From NCBI GenBank assembly GCA_011525695.1, contig WYBX01000128.1:1-43707 (forward strand): 43,707 nt of DNA. The letters are read 5' to 3'. Each line of letters opens with the position of its first letter. The first letter of the stretch is position 1. Under the pieces are notes generated by a model, which was given only the letters and a program-made list of their open reading frames with translations, made no database searches and was not told the DNA's origin. Shown here piece by piece: positions 24,709 through 33,655 of the stretch. This DNA is from Verrucomicrobiia bacterium. GTDB taxonomy: Bacteria > Verrucomicrobiota > Verrucomicrobiia > Opitutales > Opitutaceae. The position numbers and the translations under genes were made by a program.

Positions 24709-26928
24709 TCATTTCTCGCTCATGACAAAGACCCCGTCCCACTCCGGGCCCGGTTCATGCGCCCGGAGCGACTCGGTCAAATGGAGGTAGACCAACGAGG
24801 GGTTGTTGCTAATTCCTGGCATGCCGCGCTGGTGCGGCTCGAGCCCGCCGCTCCGTTGGAAAAGTCCCAGGGCGCCGCCCCAGTCCCGTCCGGTATAGCG
24901 CGCCAACCCTTCCTCAAACAGCGCCACGCACTCCCGCATCTCGTCCGTCGCGTCTTCCGCGAGCGCGACGACTTCATGGATCATCGTCGGGTGTGCCCTG
25001 CCCTTCACCACGATCCGTCCGAGCGGCCGGAACAACACCCGTCCCGGGCCGTGCCGCTCGCACGCCTCCCGGGTCGATTCCGTGCACATGATGTAGGCCC
25101 CCCAGCTCTTCGCCCCCGATTCCATCCGGGCCGCCAGATTCACGTCGTCCCCCATCATGGTGTAGTTGAACCGGGTCCGGCTGCCCATGTTGCCGACGAC
25201 ACAGCGGCCGGTGTTGAGCCCGATCCGGGATCGCATCTGTCCCACCACCGCCGGCCAGCGGTCGCCCTCGGCGACCCACTTCGCGCGCAGCCCGGCGAGC
25301 GCCGCCTGTACCCGCAAAGTTGTGACACAGGCGCGCAGGGCATGATCCGGAACCGCCAGCGGGGCGCCAAACATCGCGACCACCGCGTCGCCGATGTACT
25401 TGTCCAGCGTGCCGCGCTCCGCCTGCACGATGTCGGTGCAGACGGTCAGGTATTCATTCATCAACTCCACCAGCCGCTCCGGCGGCAGCTTCTCGGAAAA
25501 GGTGGAGAATCCCTGGATGTCGGAGAAATACGCGGTGATCTCGACGGTCTGCCCGCCCAGCTGCGGCCGCTGGCCGGACTTGACCATCTGCTCGACCAGG
25601 TCGGGCGAGACATAGCTGCCGAACATGCCCTTGATCTCCTGCTTGGCCCGCTGCTCCTGCACGATCCTCCGCCCGACGATGAAGAACTCGAGCGCGGCGA
25701 ACCCGGCCAGCGGTCCGGTCAGCGGAATCCACCAGCTCTGCCAAAGCCAGGCGCCGAGGCCCAGCGCCACATAGCCAGCCATCGCCAGCACCGCCCCGCC
25801 GCAGAGGAGGGTCACTGATCGGTGGGCCAGCACGATCACGCTGCCATAGCCGAAAACCAGGAGTGCGCCCAGCCAGACGACGGCTGCCGGCATCCGGCGG
25901 GCATGGTCATCCGTCAGGACATTGTGCACCACGTTGGCATGGATCAGGACCAGCGGACTGTAGGCGCCACGTGGGGTCGGGCCGGCATCGGCCTTTCCGG
26001 TGACCGTCTGGCCGACAAACACGATTCGGCCGCCGAGGTCCGGCGGACGGGGGGCGTCGGGCCGCCGCTCCACGTGAAAGTCGTTAATCCGCAGCAGCAC
26101 CTGCCGGTAGCTGTAGGTGGGAAAGTCGCCCGTCCACTCGTGCTGGTCGAAGCGGTAGTTCACCAGGTAGCTTCCAGTCTCCGAAATGGGAATACGGATG
26201 TCGCCTCCGGGGCGGGGGAGCTCGATCGCGTCCCCCAGCCGCACCTTCACCTGCGCCGGCGCCACATCGTAATACGTCATCAACGTCTGCAGCGCGAACG
26301 ACGGGTATACCTCGTCCCGCCAGCGGATCAGCAGCGGCACCTCCCGGATGATGCCATCGCTCGCGCGGGGGGCGTCGGCGAACCCCCAGCGGCTCACCGC
26401 CCGCAGTTCGGGAAACGGGATCAACGCGTGGGCGTCGCCGAAAATCCTGCCCGCGTCGCCCGCGATCCCCCGCAGCGGTTCCGTCGGCCCGGGCGGGCCC
26501 GGGCGCACTTCGACCGGATCGCTGCTCGTCGCCGCCGCCACCACCACCCGGGTCCCCCGCTCGGCCGCCGCCTGCGTCCCGGCCGCCATCAGCGCATCCC
26601 CCTCACCCTCCCGGCTGGCATCGAGGATGACATCCCAGGCAATCACCGCCGCCCGTTCAAGCGACACGAACTCGTTGAAATTGCCGTGCCAGGCACGATC
26701 CGGCGGCCACGGGACCAGGTTCGTGTCCGTGTCGTCCTCGAAAAGCGTGATCACCACCCGCGGATCGGGCGGTGACTGGAAGAGGGCGCGGTATTCCGTA
26801 CGCCAGTCGAGGGTCCTCCATTCCTGCTCCTGGGCCACCCGCGTCCGGCTCAATCCCCAGGCCGCGCCATAGCAAACCAGCGGGGCCCACCAGAGCTGCC
26901 GGAGGGCGGTGATCCAGGAAGCGCGCAT
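24709..26928 (-). CDS. CHASE2-sensor class III adenylate cyclase
   Basis: A 739-residue membrane protein: an N-terminal helix (10-30), an extracytoplasmic CHASE2 sensor (about 40-340), three membrane helices (about 350-430) and a cytoplasmic class III cyclase domain (about 455-640). The catalytic set is complete: metal-binding Asp470 (FSDIQGF) and Asp514 (YIGDAVVAM), Lys510 fitting adenine selection, and Asn597 and Arg601 (VNLAARME) for the transition state. It should therefore make cAMP from ATP in response to a signal outside the membrane. A C-terminal extension of about 90 residues resembles a TPR-like helical tail. The ferredoxin gene lies 73 bases upstream and the FecR gene 115 bases downstream, all on one strand. 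CHASE2 cyclases next to FecR proteins recur in several phyla. Confidence 0.93.
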   Translation of the reverse strand: MRASWITALRQLWWAPLVCYGAAWGLSRTRVAQEQEWRTLDWRTEYRALFQSPPDPRVVITLFEDDTDTNLVPWPPDRAWHGNFNEFVSLERAAVIAWDVILDASREGEGDALMAAGTQAAAERGTRVVVAAATSSDPVEVRPGPPGPTEPLRGIAGDAGRIFGDAHALIPFPELRAVSRWGFADAPRASDGIIREVPLLIRWRDEVYPSFALQTLMTYYDVAPAQVKVRLGDAIELPRPGGDIRIPISETGSYLVNYRFDQHEWTGDFPTYSYRQVLLRINDFHVERRPDAPRPPDLGGRIVFVGQTVTGKADAGPTPRGAYSPLVLIHANVVHNVLTDDHARRMPAAVVWLGALLVFGYGSVIVLAHRSVTLLCGGAVLAMAGYVALGLGAWLWQSWWIPLTGPLAGFAALEFFIVGRRIVQEQRAKQEIKGMFGSYVSPDLVEQMVKSGQRPQLGGQTVEITAYFSDIQGFSTFSEKLPPERLVELMNEYLTVCTDIVQAERGTLDKYIGDAVVAMFGAPLAVPDHALRACVTTLRVQAALAGLRAKWVAEGDRWPAVVGQMRSRIGLNTGRCVVGNMGSRTRFNYTMMGDDVNLAARMESGAKSWGAYIMCTESTREACERHGPGRVLFRPLGRIVVKGRAHPTMIHEVVALAEDATDEMRECVALFEEGLARYTGRDWGGALGLFQRSGGLEPHQRGMPGISNNPSLVYLHLTESLRAHEPGPEWDGVFVMSEK

Positions 26929-27001
26929 GCGTCACGCCGATCCTGCCGCGCCACCCCGGCGCGCGCCAAGCGATTTCGTGCGGCGCCCTCGCCGCCCGGG
27001 A

Positions 27002-27232
27002 TCAGGCGCCGTCGTCGCCGATCGAGGCGGTCGCACAACCGGCGATCGCCTCATCCATCGTCGCCAGTTCCTCCGCAGTGGCGGGCTGGCGCTGCACGAA
27101 CGAGTAGCCGTCCTCGTGACGGCCGAAGAGATCCGGTGCCAGCACGCGGCACTGGTCGCAGTCGATGCACGAGGAATCGACGTAATACTTGCCGGCGGCA
27201 TTCTGCGCGAGACGATCGGAAAGGGTGGCCAT
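27002..27232 (-). CDS. Small [4Fe-4S] ferredoxin, second copy
   Basis: A 76-residue protein from the ATG at 27232 (MATLSDRLAQNAAGKYYVD), a paralogue of the ferredoxin at 14970-15206. Three cluster ligands are seen as CIDCDQC near residues 22-28 and the fourth in AGCATASIG near 66. The Pro that normally follows the fourth Cys is replaced by Ala, which may alter the cluster potential. It lies 73 bases upstream of the cyclase gene on the same strand and could be its operon mate, or be independent. Longer forms upstream would only add Arg/Gly-rich nonsense. Confidence 0.9.
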   Translation of the reverse strand: MATLSDRLAQNAAGKYYVDSSCIDCDQCRVLAPDLFGRHEDGYSFVQRQPATAEELATMDEAIAGCATASIGDDGA

Positions 27233-27421
27233 GAGTGATAAGGGAGTTCGCGCGCACCATAGCCGACCGACCCCGGAGGCCGCTCGCCACTTCTTGACGG
27301 CGTGGGCGCATTTCTTGGCGTTCGTCGCGCTCCGGCGTCCCGCGCGAAAATTTCCGCGGCCGCCGATCCGAGGCTCGCTTTCCCCCGTCCGCCCGGCAGC
27401 CTCCCCCGCCGGAATCAACCC

Positions 27422-29416
27422 ATGGCACTGCCCCAACTGACGGACGAGCAAACGCGAACCTGGACCCGCGCGCAAAAGGATCGCTGGTGGTTCGAACAGG
27501 TCTACCGCGGTGATCTGCCCCAGCTCACGCTGCGCTCCGCCCTCACCGGCTTCCTGCTCGGCGGCATTCTCTCGGCCACCGCTCTCTACATCGGCGGCAA
27601 GACCGGCATCACCATCGGGGTCGGGCTGACGTCGGTCATCCTCGCCTTTGCCGCCTTCCGGATCCTGCACGGCGCGCGGCTCAGCTCGGATTTCACCATC
27701 CTGGAAAACAACTGCACGCAGTCGATCGCCACGGCCGCCGGCTACATGATCACCCCGCTGATTTCCAGCATGGCCGCGTTCATGCTCGTGACCGGCCGGA
27801 TCATCCCGTGGTGGCAGATGCTGGTCTGGAACTCGGTCATCTCCATCCTCGGCGTCCTGGTGGCCTTCCCCCTCAAGCGGCGGTTCATCAACGAGGAGCA
27901 GCTGCCCTTTCCCGAGGGCCGCGCGTGTGGTGTCGTCCTGGATACCCTCTACGAGGGCCATGCCGGCGCCGGCATGCTGCGGGCGAAGGTGCTGGCCGTG
28001 ACCGCGGGACTGGCGGGCGGCATCCAGTTCCTGATGAGCGACGGCCTCCAGCGCCTCCTGCAGTTCAAGCTGCTCCGGCTGGACCGGTTGTTCGGCCTCG
28101 CGGAGCCCTGGCACCTGCGGGATCGGCTGGACGACTACTACTACCTCGCCGCCGCCAAGGCCGACTGGTGGATCCCGCGGATCCTCGGCACCGACGTGCG
28201 CACACTCGGCCTGCGGATCGGGTTCGATGCCGCGATGCTCGGCGTCGGCGGCCTCATGGGGATCCGGGTGTCCAGCAGCGTGCTGATTGGCACCCTCGTC
28301 AATTTCGTCGTGCTCGCCCCCTGGATGATCCAGCGGGGCGACATTGCGTCCCGGCTCAACGCCGCCGGGCAGATCGTCCCGCTCAACCGCGCCGAAATCG
28401 TGAACCAGTGGTCACTCTGGTGGGGCGTCACGATGATGGTGGTCGGCTCGCTGGTCGCGCTCTTCGCCAAGCCCGAAATCTTTCTCACGGCCTGGCAGAT
28501 GATCTTCAAGCGGAAGCCGGAACCCGGCGCGGTCGCGGCCGATGACCCGCTCCACGACATCGAACTGCCGCTGTGGATCTCCGCGATCGGCGTGCCCATC
28601 TTCGGCGCCGCCGCCGTCTACTTCACCCATCGGTTCTTCGGCGTTCCCTGGCATTTCGCCCTCTTTGCCCTGCCGCTCATTTTTGTCCTGACCGTGATCT
28701 GCACCAATTCGATGGCACTCACGTCCTGGACGCCCACCGGTGCCCTGAGCAAGATCACCCAGTTCACCATCGGCGCAATCGATCGCGCCAATCCCGCCAC
28801 GAACCTGATGACCGGCGGGATGACCGCGGAGGTGGCCTCGAATGCCGCCAACCTCCTCTCGGACATCAAGCCCGGCTACATGCTGGGCGCCAAGCCCCGG
28901 CAGCAGGCCATCGGCCACGTCATCGGCATCTTCGCCGGCGCCCTCGCCTCCACGCCGCTCTTCTTCCTGCTCTTCCTGCCGGTCGGCCCCGATGGCGTCC
29001 GGACCACGGCATCGATTATCACGGATCAATTTCCCATGCCCGGCGCACTGCAATGGAAGGGAGTGTCGGACCTGATTTCGTCCGGGCTGAAGAACCTGCC
29101 GACCTCCGCCGTCGTCTCGATGGCGATCGCGGCCGTCCTCGCGGTGATTTTCGAACTGTGGCGGATTGCCTCCCGCGGCCGGTTTCCCCTCTCCCCCGTC
29201 GGCATCGGCCTGGGGGTCGTTTTGCCGCCGGACGCGTGTCTCCTGATGTTCCTCGGTGCCTTCGCGTTCTGGTATTTGGGTCGCCGCTACCGCGAACCCG
29301 GCACCACCGCCCACACGCTCTGGGTGCAGTGCTGCGAACCGGTCTGCGCCGGGCTGATTTCGGGCGCAGCGCTGATCGGCATCCTGAATGCCATCGTCAA
29401 CGCAGTACTCGGCTAG
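27422..29416 (+). CDS. OPT-family oligopeptide/metal-chelate transporter
   Basis: A 664-residue inner-membrane protein with about 14-16 helices. It begins MALPQLTDEQTRTWTRAQKD at the ATG at 27422; residues encoded further upstream are Arg-rich and not part of it. Family signs include SALTGFLLGGILSATALYIG, the ENNCTQSIATAAGYM block near residues 95-110, the EEQLPFPEGRACG block near 160 and TNLMTGGMTAEVASNAANLL near 460. OPT proteins import oligopeptides or metal-siderophore conjugates by proton symport; the bacterial group resembles YellowStripe-like ones. Substrate is not deducible. Its stop codon TAG lies inside the inverted-repeat element at 29415-29600. Confidence 0.92.
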   Translation: MALPQLTDEQTRTWTRAQKDRWWFEQVYRGDLPQLTLRSALTGFLLGGILSATALYIGGKTGITIGVGLTSVILAFAAFRILHGARLSSDFTILENNCTQSIATAAGYMITPLISSMAAFMLVTGRIIPWWQMLVWNSVISILGVLVAFPLKRRFINEEQLPFPEGRACGVVLDTLYEGHAGAGMLRAKVLAVTAGLAGGIQFLMSDGLQRLLQFKLLRLDRLFGLAEPWHLRDRLDDYYYLAAAKADWWIPRILGTDVRTLGLRIGFDAAMLGVGGLMGIRVSSSVLIGTLVNFVVLAPWMIQRGDIASRLNAAGQIVPLNRAEIVNQWSLWWGVTMMVVGSLVALFAKPEIFLTAWQMIFKRKPEPGAVAADDPLHDIELPLWISAIGVPIFGAAAVYFTHRFFGVPWHFALFALPLIFVLTVICTNSMALTSWTPTGALSKITQFTIGAIDRANPATNLMTGGMTAEVASNAANLLSDIKPGYMLGAKPRQQAIGHVIGIFAGALASTPLFFLLFLPVGPDGVRTTASIITDQFPMPGALQWKGVSDLISSGLKNLPTSAVVSMAIAAVLAVIFELWRIASRGRFPLSPVGIGLGVVLPPDACLLMFLGAFAFWYLGRRYREPGTTAHTLWVQCCEPVCAGLISGAALIGILNAIVNAVLG

Positions 29417-29600
29417 CAGCGTGTCGGACATAGCATCCGACTGTACGGGTCGGGAGGAAGGAAGGTAGCAACACGCTGCAAGTTGGCCTGCGGCATTTTT
29501 TCTTGCGCGGAAACTAGCAGCCCTTCAGCAAGGCCCACCAAGTTGCCGGAAAAATGGCATGAATGCTTGCTGCGCTCGACTGCAAGTCCGACCGGCTGCT
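29415..29600. mobile_element. Short IS1182-derived non-autonomous element between convergent genes
   Basis: The ends are agcagcgtgtcggacatag (29415-29433) and the complement of agcagccggtcggactt (right end 29600). These are the same two unlike termini as in the larger relic at 14614-14911, in about 186 bases. The left end contains an inner hairpin (gcagcgtgt 29418-29426 with acacgctgc 29471-29479), as does the corresponding end of the larger relic. It has no transposase. Both neighbouring genes stop inside or at its edges: the OPT gene at 29416 and the YqeY-like gene at 29599. It may serve as a shared 3' processing or termination structure, since no other terminator is seen here. Confidence 0.6.
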
Positions 29601-30048
29601 AGTGCAGCTTCGCTTGCACGCGCTTGCTCGCGTCCGCAAAGTCGATGAAGGCGGCGTCCGGGTGGCGCTTCAATGCGCCAATCACCTTCCCCATGTCCTT
29701 CTTCGATTGCGCGCCGGTTTCCTGAATCGCCGTCGCAATCAGCGCCTCGACCCGGGCTCCGTCCATTCCCGGCGGGAGGTATTTCTCGAGCAGCTTGATC
29801 TCCGCCTCGTTCGCCGCCACGAGGTCGGCCCGGCCGCCTTTCTCGAACTCCACCTTCGCATCGGCCAGGTTCTTCACCGCCTTGCGCACCGTGGCGATCA
29901 CCAGTCCTTCCTCGATCTCCTTGTTGGCGTCCATCGCCGCGCGCTTGATCGCCGCGTCCATCGTGCGCAGCGCCATGGTGGTGGCCGGTTCCCGCGCCTT
30001 CATGGCAGCGATGATGTCGGCACGCAGAATGTCATAGGTGGGAGACAT
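29599..30048 (-). CDS. YqeY/GatB-domain protein
   Basis: A 149-residue protein of the YqeY type, similar to the tail domain of GatB, the amidotransferase subunit that charges tRNA-Gln and tRNA-Asn. Typical blocks are present: an N-terminal DIIAAMKAREPATTMALRTM helix, then EAEIKLLEKYLPPGM (about 80-95), and a final GALKRHPDAAFIDF region with the conserved SKKDMGKVIGAL helix. It is soluble and presumably binds tRNA; its exact role is unclear in most bacteria. The start at 30048 (MSPTYDILRADI) fits the family. It is divergent from the AI-2E gene with 227 bases between them. Confidence 0.9.
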   Translation of the reverse strand: MSPTYDILRADIIAAMKAREPATTMALRTMDAAIKRAAMDANKEIEEGLVIATVRKAVKNLADAKVEFEKGGRADLVAANEAEIKLLEKYLPPGMDGARVEALIATAIQETGAQSKKDMGKVIGALKRHPDAAFIDFADASKRVQAKLH

Positions 30049-30275
30049 GGTAATCCATCAGAGTCGCGCTCTCCGCCAAGTGCAAGTGCGGCCGCAGTCT
30101 GCCGTCGGGCGCGTGCCGGCCACGGATTCCCCCGCCGGCAGCCGGCGAACCGAATGCCCCGCTGCGAGTCTGTGAATCTGCGCAACCTCCCGCGGCAACG
30201 GCCGTCGCGAGGCGTTCGTTCGCGGACGCCCCTCGCAACCGGCCGGCGGCCCACCCCGTATCGCCCGCTTCAACC

Positions 30276-32192
30276 GTGCAACTCTCCTCCTCCAGTGACC
30301 GCTTCGCCTGGTTCGTCCGGCTCGCGACCCTCGTCCTGGTGGTCGGAGTCCTCCGGGTCGCCGAGGACGTCCTCGTCCCGGTGGCGTTTGCCGTCCTGCT
30401 CGCCTTCCTCCTCTCACCGCTGGTCGTGCGACTCGTCCGGTTCGGATTTCCCAAGGCATTCGCCATCATCGCCACCGTCACGATCGCGTTCAGCATCATC
30501 GGAGCCCTCGGTTGGGTGGTCAGTTCCCAGGCCATCAGCCTCGTCCGGGAGTTGCCGAACTATGAGGAGAACCTGCGCCGAAAAATCAGCGCGGTGACCC
30601 AGCCGCGGACGCCCGAAGCCCTCGCGCGGATGGGCGGGATGGTGGAAAACCTGCGCCGCGAGATTCAGACGCCCGATCCCGAAGAGGCCGCCGAACCCCC
30701 GCCGGATGGCGGACCCAAGCCCGTGCCCGTCGAAGTGCGGGAGTCGGAACCCACCAAGTGGGAGGTCGCCGCTGAAATCGTCCAGCCCATCCTCCGCCCG
30801 CTCGGCATCGCCGGCATCGTGATCGTGTTCGTCGTCGCCATGCTCTTTCAGCGCGAGGACATGCGCGATCGCTTCATCAAGGTGGTCAGCGCCGGCAAGC
30901 TGAACGTGGCCACCCAGGCCGTCGACGATGCCGCGAGCCGCGTCTCACGCTATCTCGTGATGCAACTCGTCGTGAATGCCCTGTACGGAGTCCCCATCGG
31001 GATCGGGCTGTACTTCTTCGGCGTGCCCAACGCCCTCCTCTGGGGGCTGCTCGCCACGCTGCTGCGGTTCATCCCGTTTCTCGGGCCCTGGATCGCCGCC
31101 GTGTTCCCACTCGCCCTCTCGATCGCCGTGGACCCTGGCTGGACGATGTTCCTCTACACGGCGGCGCTCTTCATCGTGATGGAACTGGTCAGCAACAACT
31201 TCATCGAAATCGTCCTCTATGGCGCCAGCACCGGCATCTCCAATCTCGCGCTGCTCATCGCCGCCGTGTTCTGGACCTGGGTCTGGGGCCCGGCGGGACT
31301 CGTCCTCTCGACGCCGCTCACTGTCTGCCTGCTCGTGCTGGGGAATTATGTCCCGGGCATGAGCTTCCTCAGCATGCTGCTCGGCAGCGAACCCGTGCTC
31401 GAGCCACCGGCGCAGTTCTACCAGCGGATGCTGTCGATGGAATCGGAGGATATGCTCGACCTCGCGGCCAAGCACATCGAGGAGCATTCGGTCGAGGATT
31501 TCTATGAACATGTCTTCGTCCCCGCGCTGCTGCTGTCGGAGGTCGATCGGCACAGCGGGACGCTGCCGGAAATTCGCCAGCGGTTCATTTTCCAGGCGAG
31601 CCGCGAGCTGATCGAGGAACTCGATCGGCAGGACGAATGGGCCCGGGCCGAGGCCGGCGGTGAGCCCGCCCGCGATGGCGGCTCGTCCGCGGTCGCGCAA
31701 CCACCCGCCGTCGTCGCCATCCCGGCTCGCGATGAAGCCGACGAAGTCGTGGCGGCGATGGTGTGCCATCTCCTCCGCCGCCGCGGAATCGCCGCCACAG
31801 CCCAGCCGCTGACCGGCCCGCTCGAGGAGGCCTACGCCGCCTGCACGCGGGGCGAGACGCGGCTGTTCATTGTCTCGGGGCTGCCGCCTTCCGCCGTCGG
31901 CGCCTCGCGCCATCTCTGCCGCCGGCTGCGCCAGCGCTGTCCGAAAGTCCGGCTGATCGTCGGCATCTGGCAGGCGCGGGACAATCGCGATCAGCTGGCC
32001 CAGCGGCTGGCCGCGGCCCATGCCGATGCGGTGGTGACGGAACTGGCCGCCGCCGTGGATGAAGCGGAGCGGCAGCTGGGCCGGACCGATGCGCCGCTGC
32101 GGGCCCCGCCAGCCGCGGTTGAATCCGAAGCTCCCCTGGCTGGAAAATTGGAACGGAATATTCCGGACGACAGCGCCAAGCCCCTCTGCTAG
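30276..32192 (+). CDS. AI-2E-family permease with an extra C-terminal domain
   Basis: A 638-residue protein; GTG start at 30276. Residues 8-370 are an AI-2E (TqsA/YdiK-type) permease: two helix pairs at the N-terminus, a soluble insert with EEAAEPPPDGG, then the conserved helices with WGLLATLLRFIPFLGPWIAA and ISNLALLIAAVFWTWVWGP. The family exports small molecules, in a few cases autoinducer-2. Residues about 470-600 form a further cytoplasmic domain (VVAIPARDEADEVVAAMVCH, then LFIVSGLPPSAVGASRHLCR), which has the alternating strand/helix look of a Rossmann or B12-binding-like fold, without the DxHxxG cobalamin motif. A linker with RDGGSSAVAQPP joins them. AlkA follows after 8 bases. Confidence 0.85.
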   Translation: MQLSSSSDRFAWFVRLATLVLVVGVLRVAEDVLVPVAFAVLLAFLLSPLVVRLVRFGFPKAFAIIATVTIAFSIIGALGWVVSSQAISLVRELPNYEENLRRKISAVTQPRTPEALARMGGMVENLRREIQTPDPEEAAEPPPDGGPKPVPVEVRESEPTKWEVAAEIVQPILRPLGIAGIVIVFVVAMLFQREDMRDRFIKVVSAGKLNVATQAVDDAASRVSRYLVMQLVVNALYGVPIGIGLYFFGVPNALLWGLLATLLRFIPFLGPWIAAVFPLALSIAVDPGWTMFLYTAALFIVMELVSNNFIEIVLYGASTGISNLALLIAAVFWTWVWGPAGLVLSTPLTVCLLVLGNYVPGMSFLSMLLGSEPVLEPPAQFYQRMLSMESEDMLDLAAKHIEEHSVEDFYEHVFVPALLLSEVDRHSGTLPEIRQRFIFQASRELIEELDRQDEWARAEAGGEPARDGGSSAVAQPPAVVAIPARDEADEVVAAMVCHLLRRRGIAATAQPLTGPLEEAYAACTRGETRLFIVSGLPPSAVGASRHLCRRLRQRCPKVRLIVGIWQARDNRDQLAQRLAAAHADAVVTELAAAVDEAERQLGRTDAPLRAPPAAVESEAPLAGKLERNIPDDSAKPLC

Positions 32193-32200
32193 CCTGGCGC

Positions 32201-33655
32201 ATGCGAATGACCCCTGCGGCGATGTATGCGCGCATGCTCGAAAGCGACGCGAGCTGCAACGGCCGGTTTTTCACCGGGGTGCTGACCACCGGCATCTACT
32301 GCCTCCCATCCTGCACCGCCCGCAAGCCCCGGCCGGAAAACGTCCGCTTCTTTCCCACCTGCGAAGCCGCTCGCGCGGCCGGCCTGCGTGCCTGCCGGAA
32401 ATGCCACCCCGACGATTTCGCCCGCGGAGCCGATCCGGTCCTGGAGGACGTTGAAACCCTGGTCGCGGAAATGCGCGCCGATCCCGCGGCGTTTCCCGAC
32501 ACCCGCAGCGTCGTGCGCCGTTCGGGCTTCGGCAACACGCGGCTCTTCGAGCTTCTCCGGCAACATTTTCACGGCACCCCAGCCGATCTGCTCCTGCATG
32601 CCCGGATTAATGCCTCCCGGCGCCGGTTGATCGAAACCGATGACGGACTCCTCGCGATCGCGGATGCGGTTGGTTTCGAGTCGCAGTCGGTCTTCCATGA
32701 GCATTTTCGGCGGCTCAACGGGCTCACTCCCGCGGCCTACCGCCAGCTTCGGGAGCGCTCCCGCTTCACGCTCAGCCTGCCACCGGGCTACCCGCTGGGC
32801 TATCTTCGCCGGGCGCTGGGTCGGGATCCGCAGGCGCTCACGGAGCGGCTGGAGGGCAATCATTACACGACGGTCGTCCGACTCACCAGCGGTCCGGCAC
32901 TTCTGCAGCTGGAGATTGGAGCGGATTCGATCCAAGTCGAGGTGGGGCCCGCAACCGGACCCGCGTCATCGGCAGGCAAGCCCGCGGCGGTGGCGGTCCA
33001 CCCCATTGTCATCGGGCTGCTCGGACTCCAACAGGATGCCGCGGCATTTGCCCGGCTCGCACGCAAGCTGGGACTCGGCCGGCTGGTCGCCAGCCGCCCG
33101 GAACTCCGGATCGCGCAAACCCCCTCGATCTACGACGGGCTGCTCTGGGCGGTCATTGGCCAGCAGATCAATTTTCCCTTCGCCTGCCTGCTCAAGCGGC
33201 GGCTCATCCAGCTCGCCGGAATGCCATTCGGGGATGGACTCCACGCGCCGCCCACGCCGGCGGCCGTGGCGGCGTTGCATGCCGACCAACTGCTCGCGCT
33301 CCAGTTCTCGCGTCAGAAGGCAGACTACGTGATTTCGATCTCCCGCCAGGTTTCCGAGGGAACGCTACCGCTCGAGTCGCTCCCCACGATGTCCGCCACC
33401 CGGGTCGAGCGCACCCTGCTGGCGATCCGCGGGCTCGGACCGTGGTCGGTCAATTATCTCATGATGCGTTCGCTCGGCTTCCCGGATTGCGTGCCGCTCG
33501 GCGATACGGGCGTCACAAGCGGGCTGCAAGCCGTGCTCGAGCTCGAGGAACGGCCCGACGTCGCCGCGACCCGCCGGCTCATGTCGATTTTCTCGCCCTA
33601 CCGCAGCCTGGCCACCGCCCACCTATGGCAGTTCAACCTGCCCATCCCGTCATGA
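32201..33655 (+). CDS. alkA: Ada/AlkA fusion: methyl-phosphotriester sensor plus 3-methyladenine DNA glycosylase
   Basis: A 484-residue multi-domain repair protein. Residues 1-75 are an Ada N-terminal zinc domain with Cys34 and Cys38 (GIYCLPSC) and Cys65 and Cys68 (RKC); the first Cys should accept the methyl group. Residues 80-190 are an AraC-type helix-turn-helix. Residues 190-290 match the AlkA N-terminal domain. Residues 290-480 are an HhH-GPD glycosylase with GLGPWSVNYLM and the catalytic Asp in VPLGDTGV. It should both sense methylated DNA and excise alkylated bases. The fusion is seen in various bacteria. ogt overlaps its stop codon (ATGA), so sensor, glycosylase and methyltransferase form an adaptive-response unit. 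Confidence 0.95.
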   Translation: MRMTPAAMYARMLESDASCNGRFFTGVLTTGIYCLPSCTARKPRPENVRFFPTCEAARAAGLRACRKCHPDDFARGADPVLEDVETLVAEMRADPAAFPDTRSVVRRSGFGNTRLFELLRQHFHGTPADLLLHARINASRRRLIETDDGLLAIADAVGFESQSVFHEHFRRLNGLTPAAYRQLRERSRFTLSLPPGYPLGYLRRALGRDPQALTERLEGNHYTTVVRLTSGPALLQLEIGADSIQVEVGPATGPASSAGKPAAVAVHPIVIGLLGLQQDAAAFARLARKLGLGRLVASRPELRIAQTPSIYDGLLWAVIGQQINFPFACLLKRRLIQLAGMPFGDGLHAPPTPAAVAALHADQLLALQFSRQKADYVISISRQVSEGTLPLESLPTMSATRVERTLLAIRGLGPWSVNYLMMRSLGFPDCVPLGDTGVTSGLQAVLELEERPDVAATRRLMSIFSPYRSLATAHLWQFNLPIPS

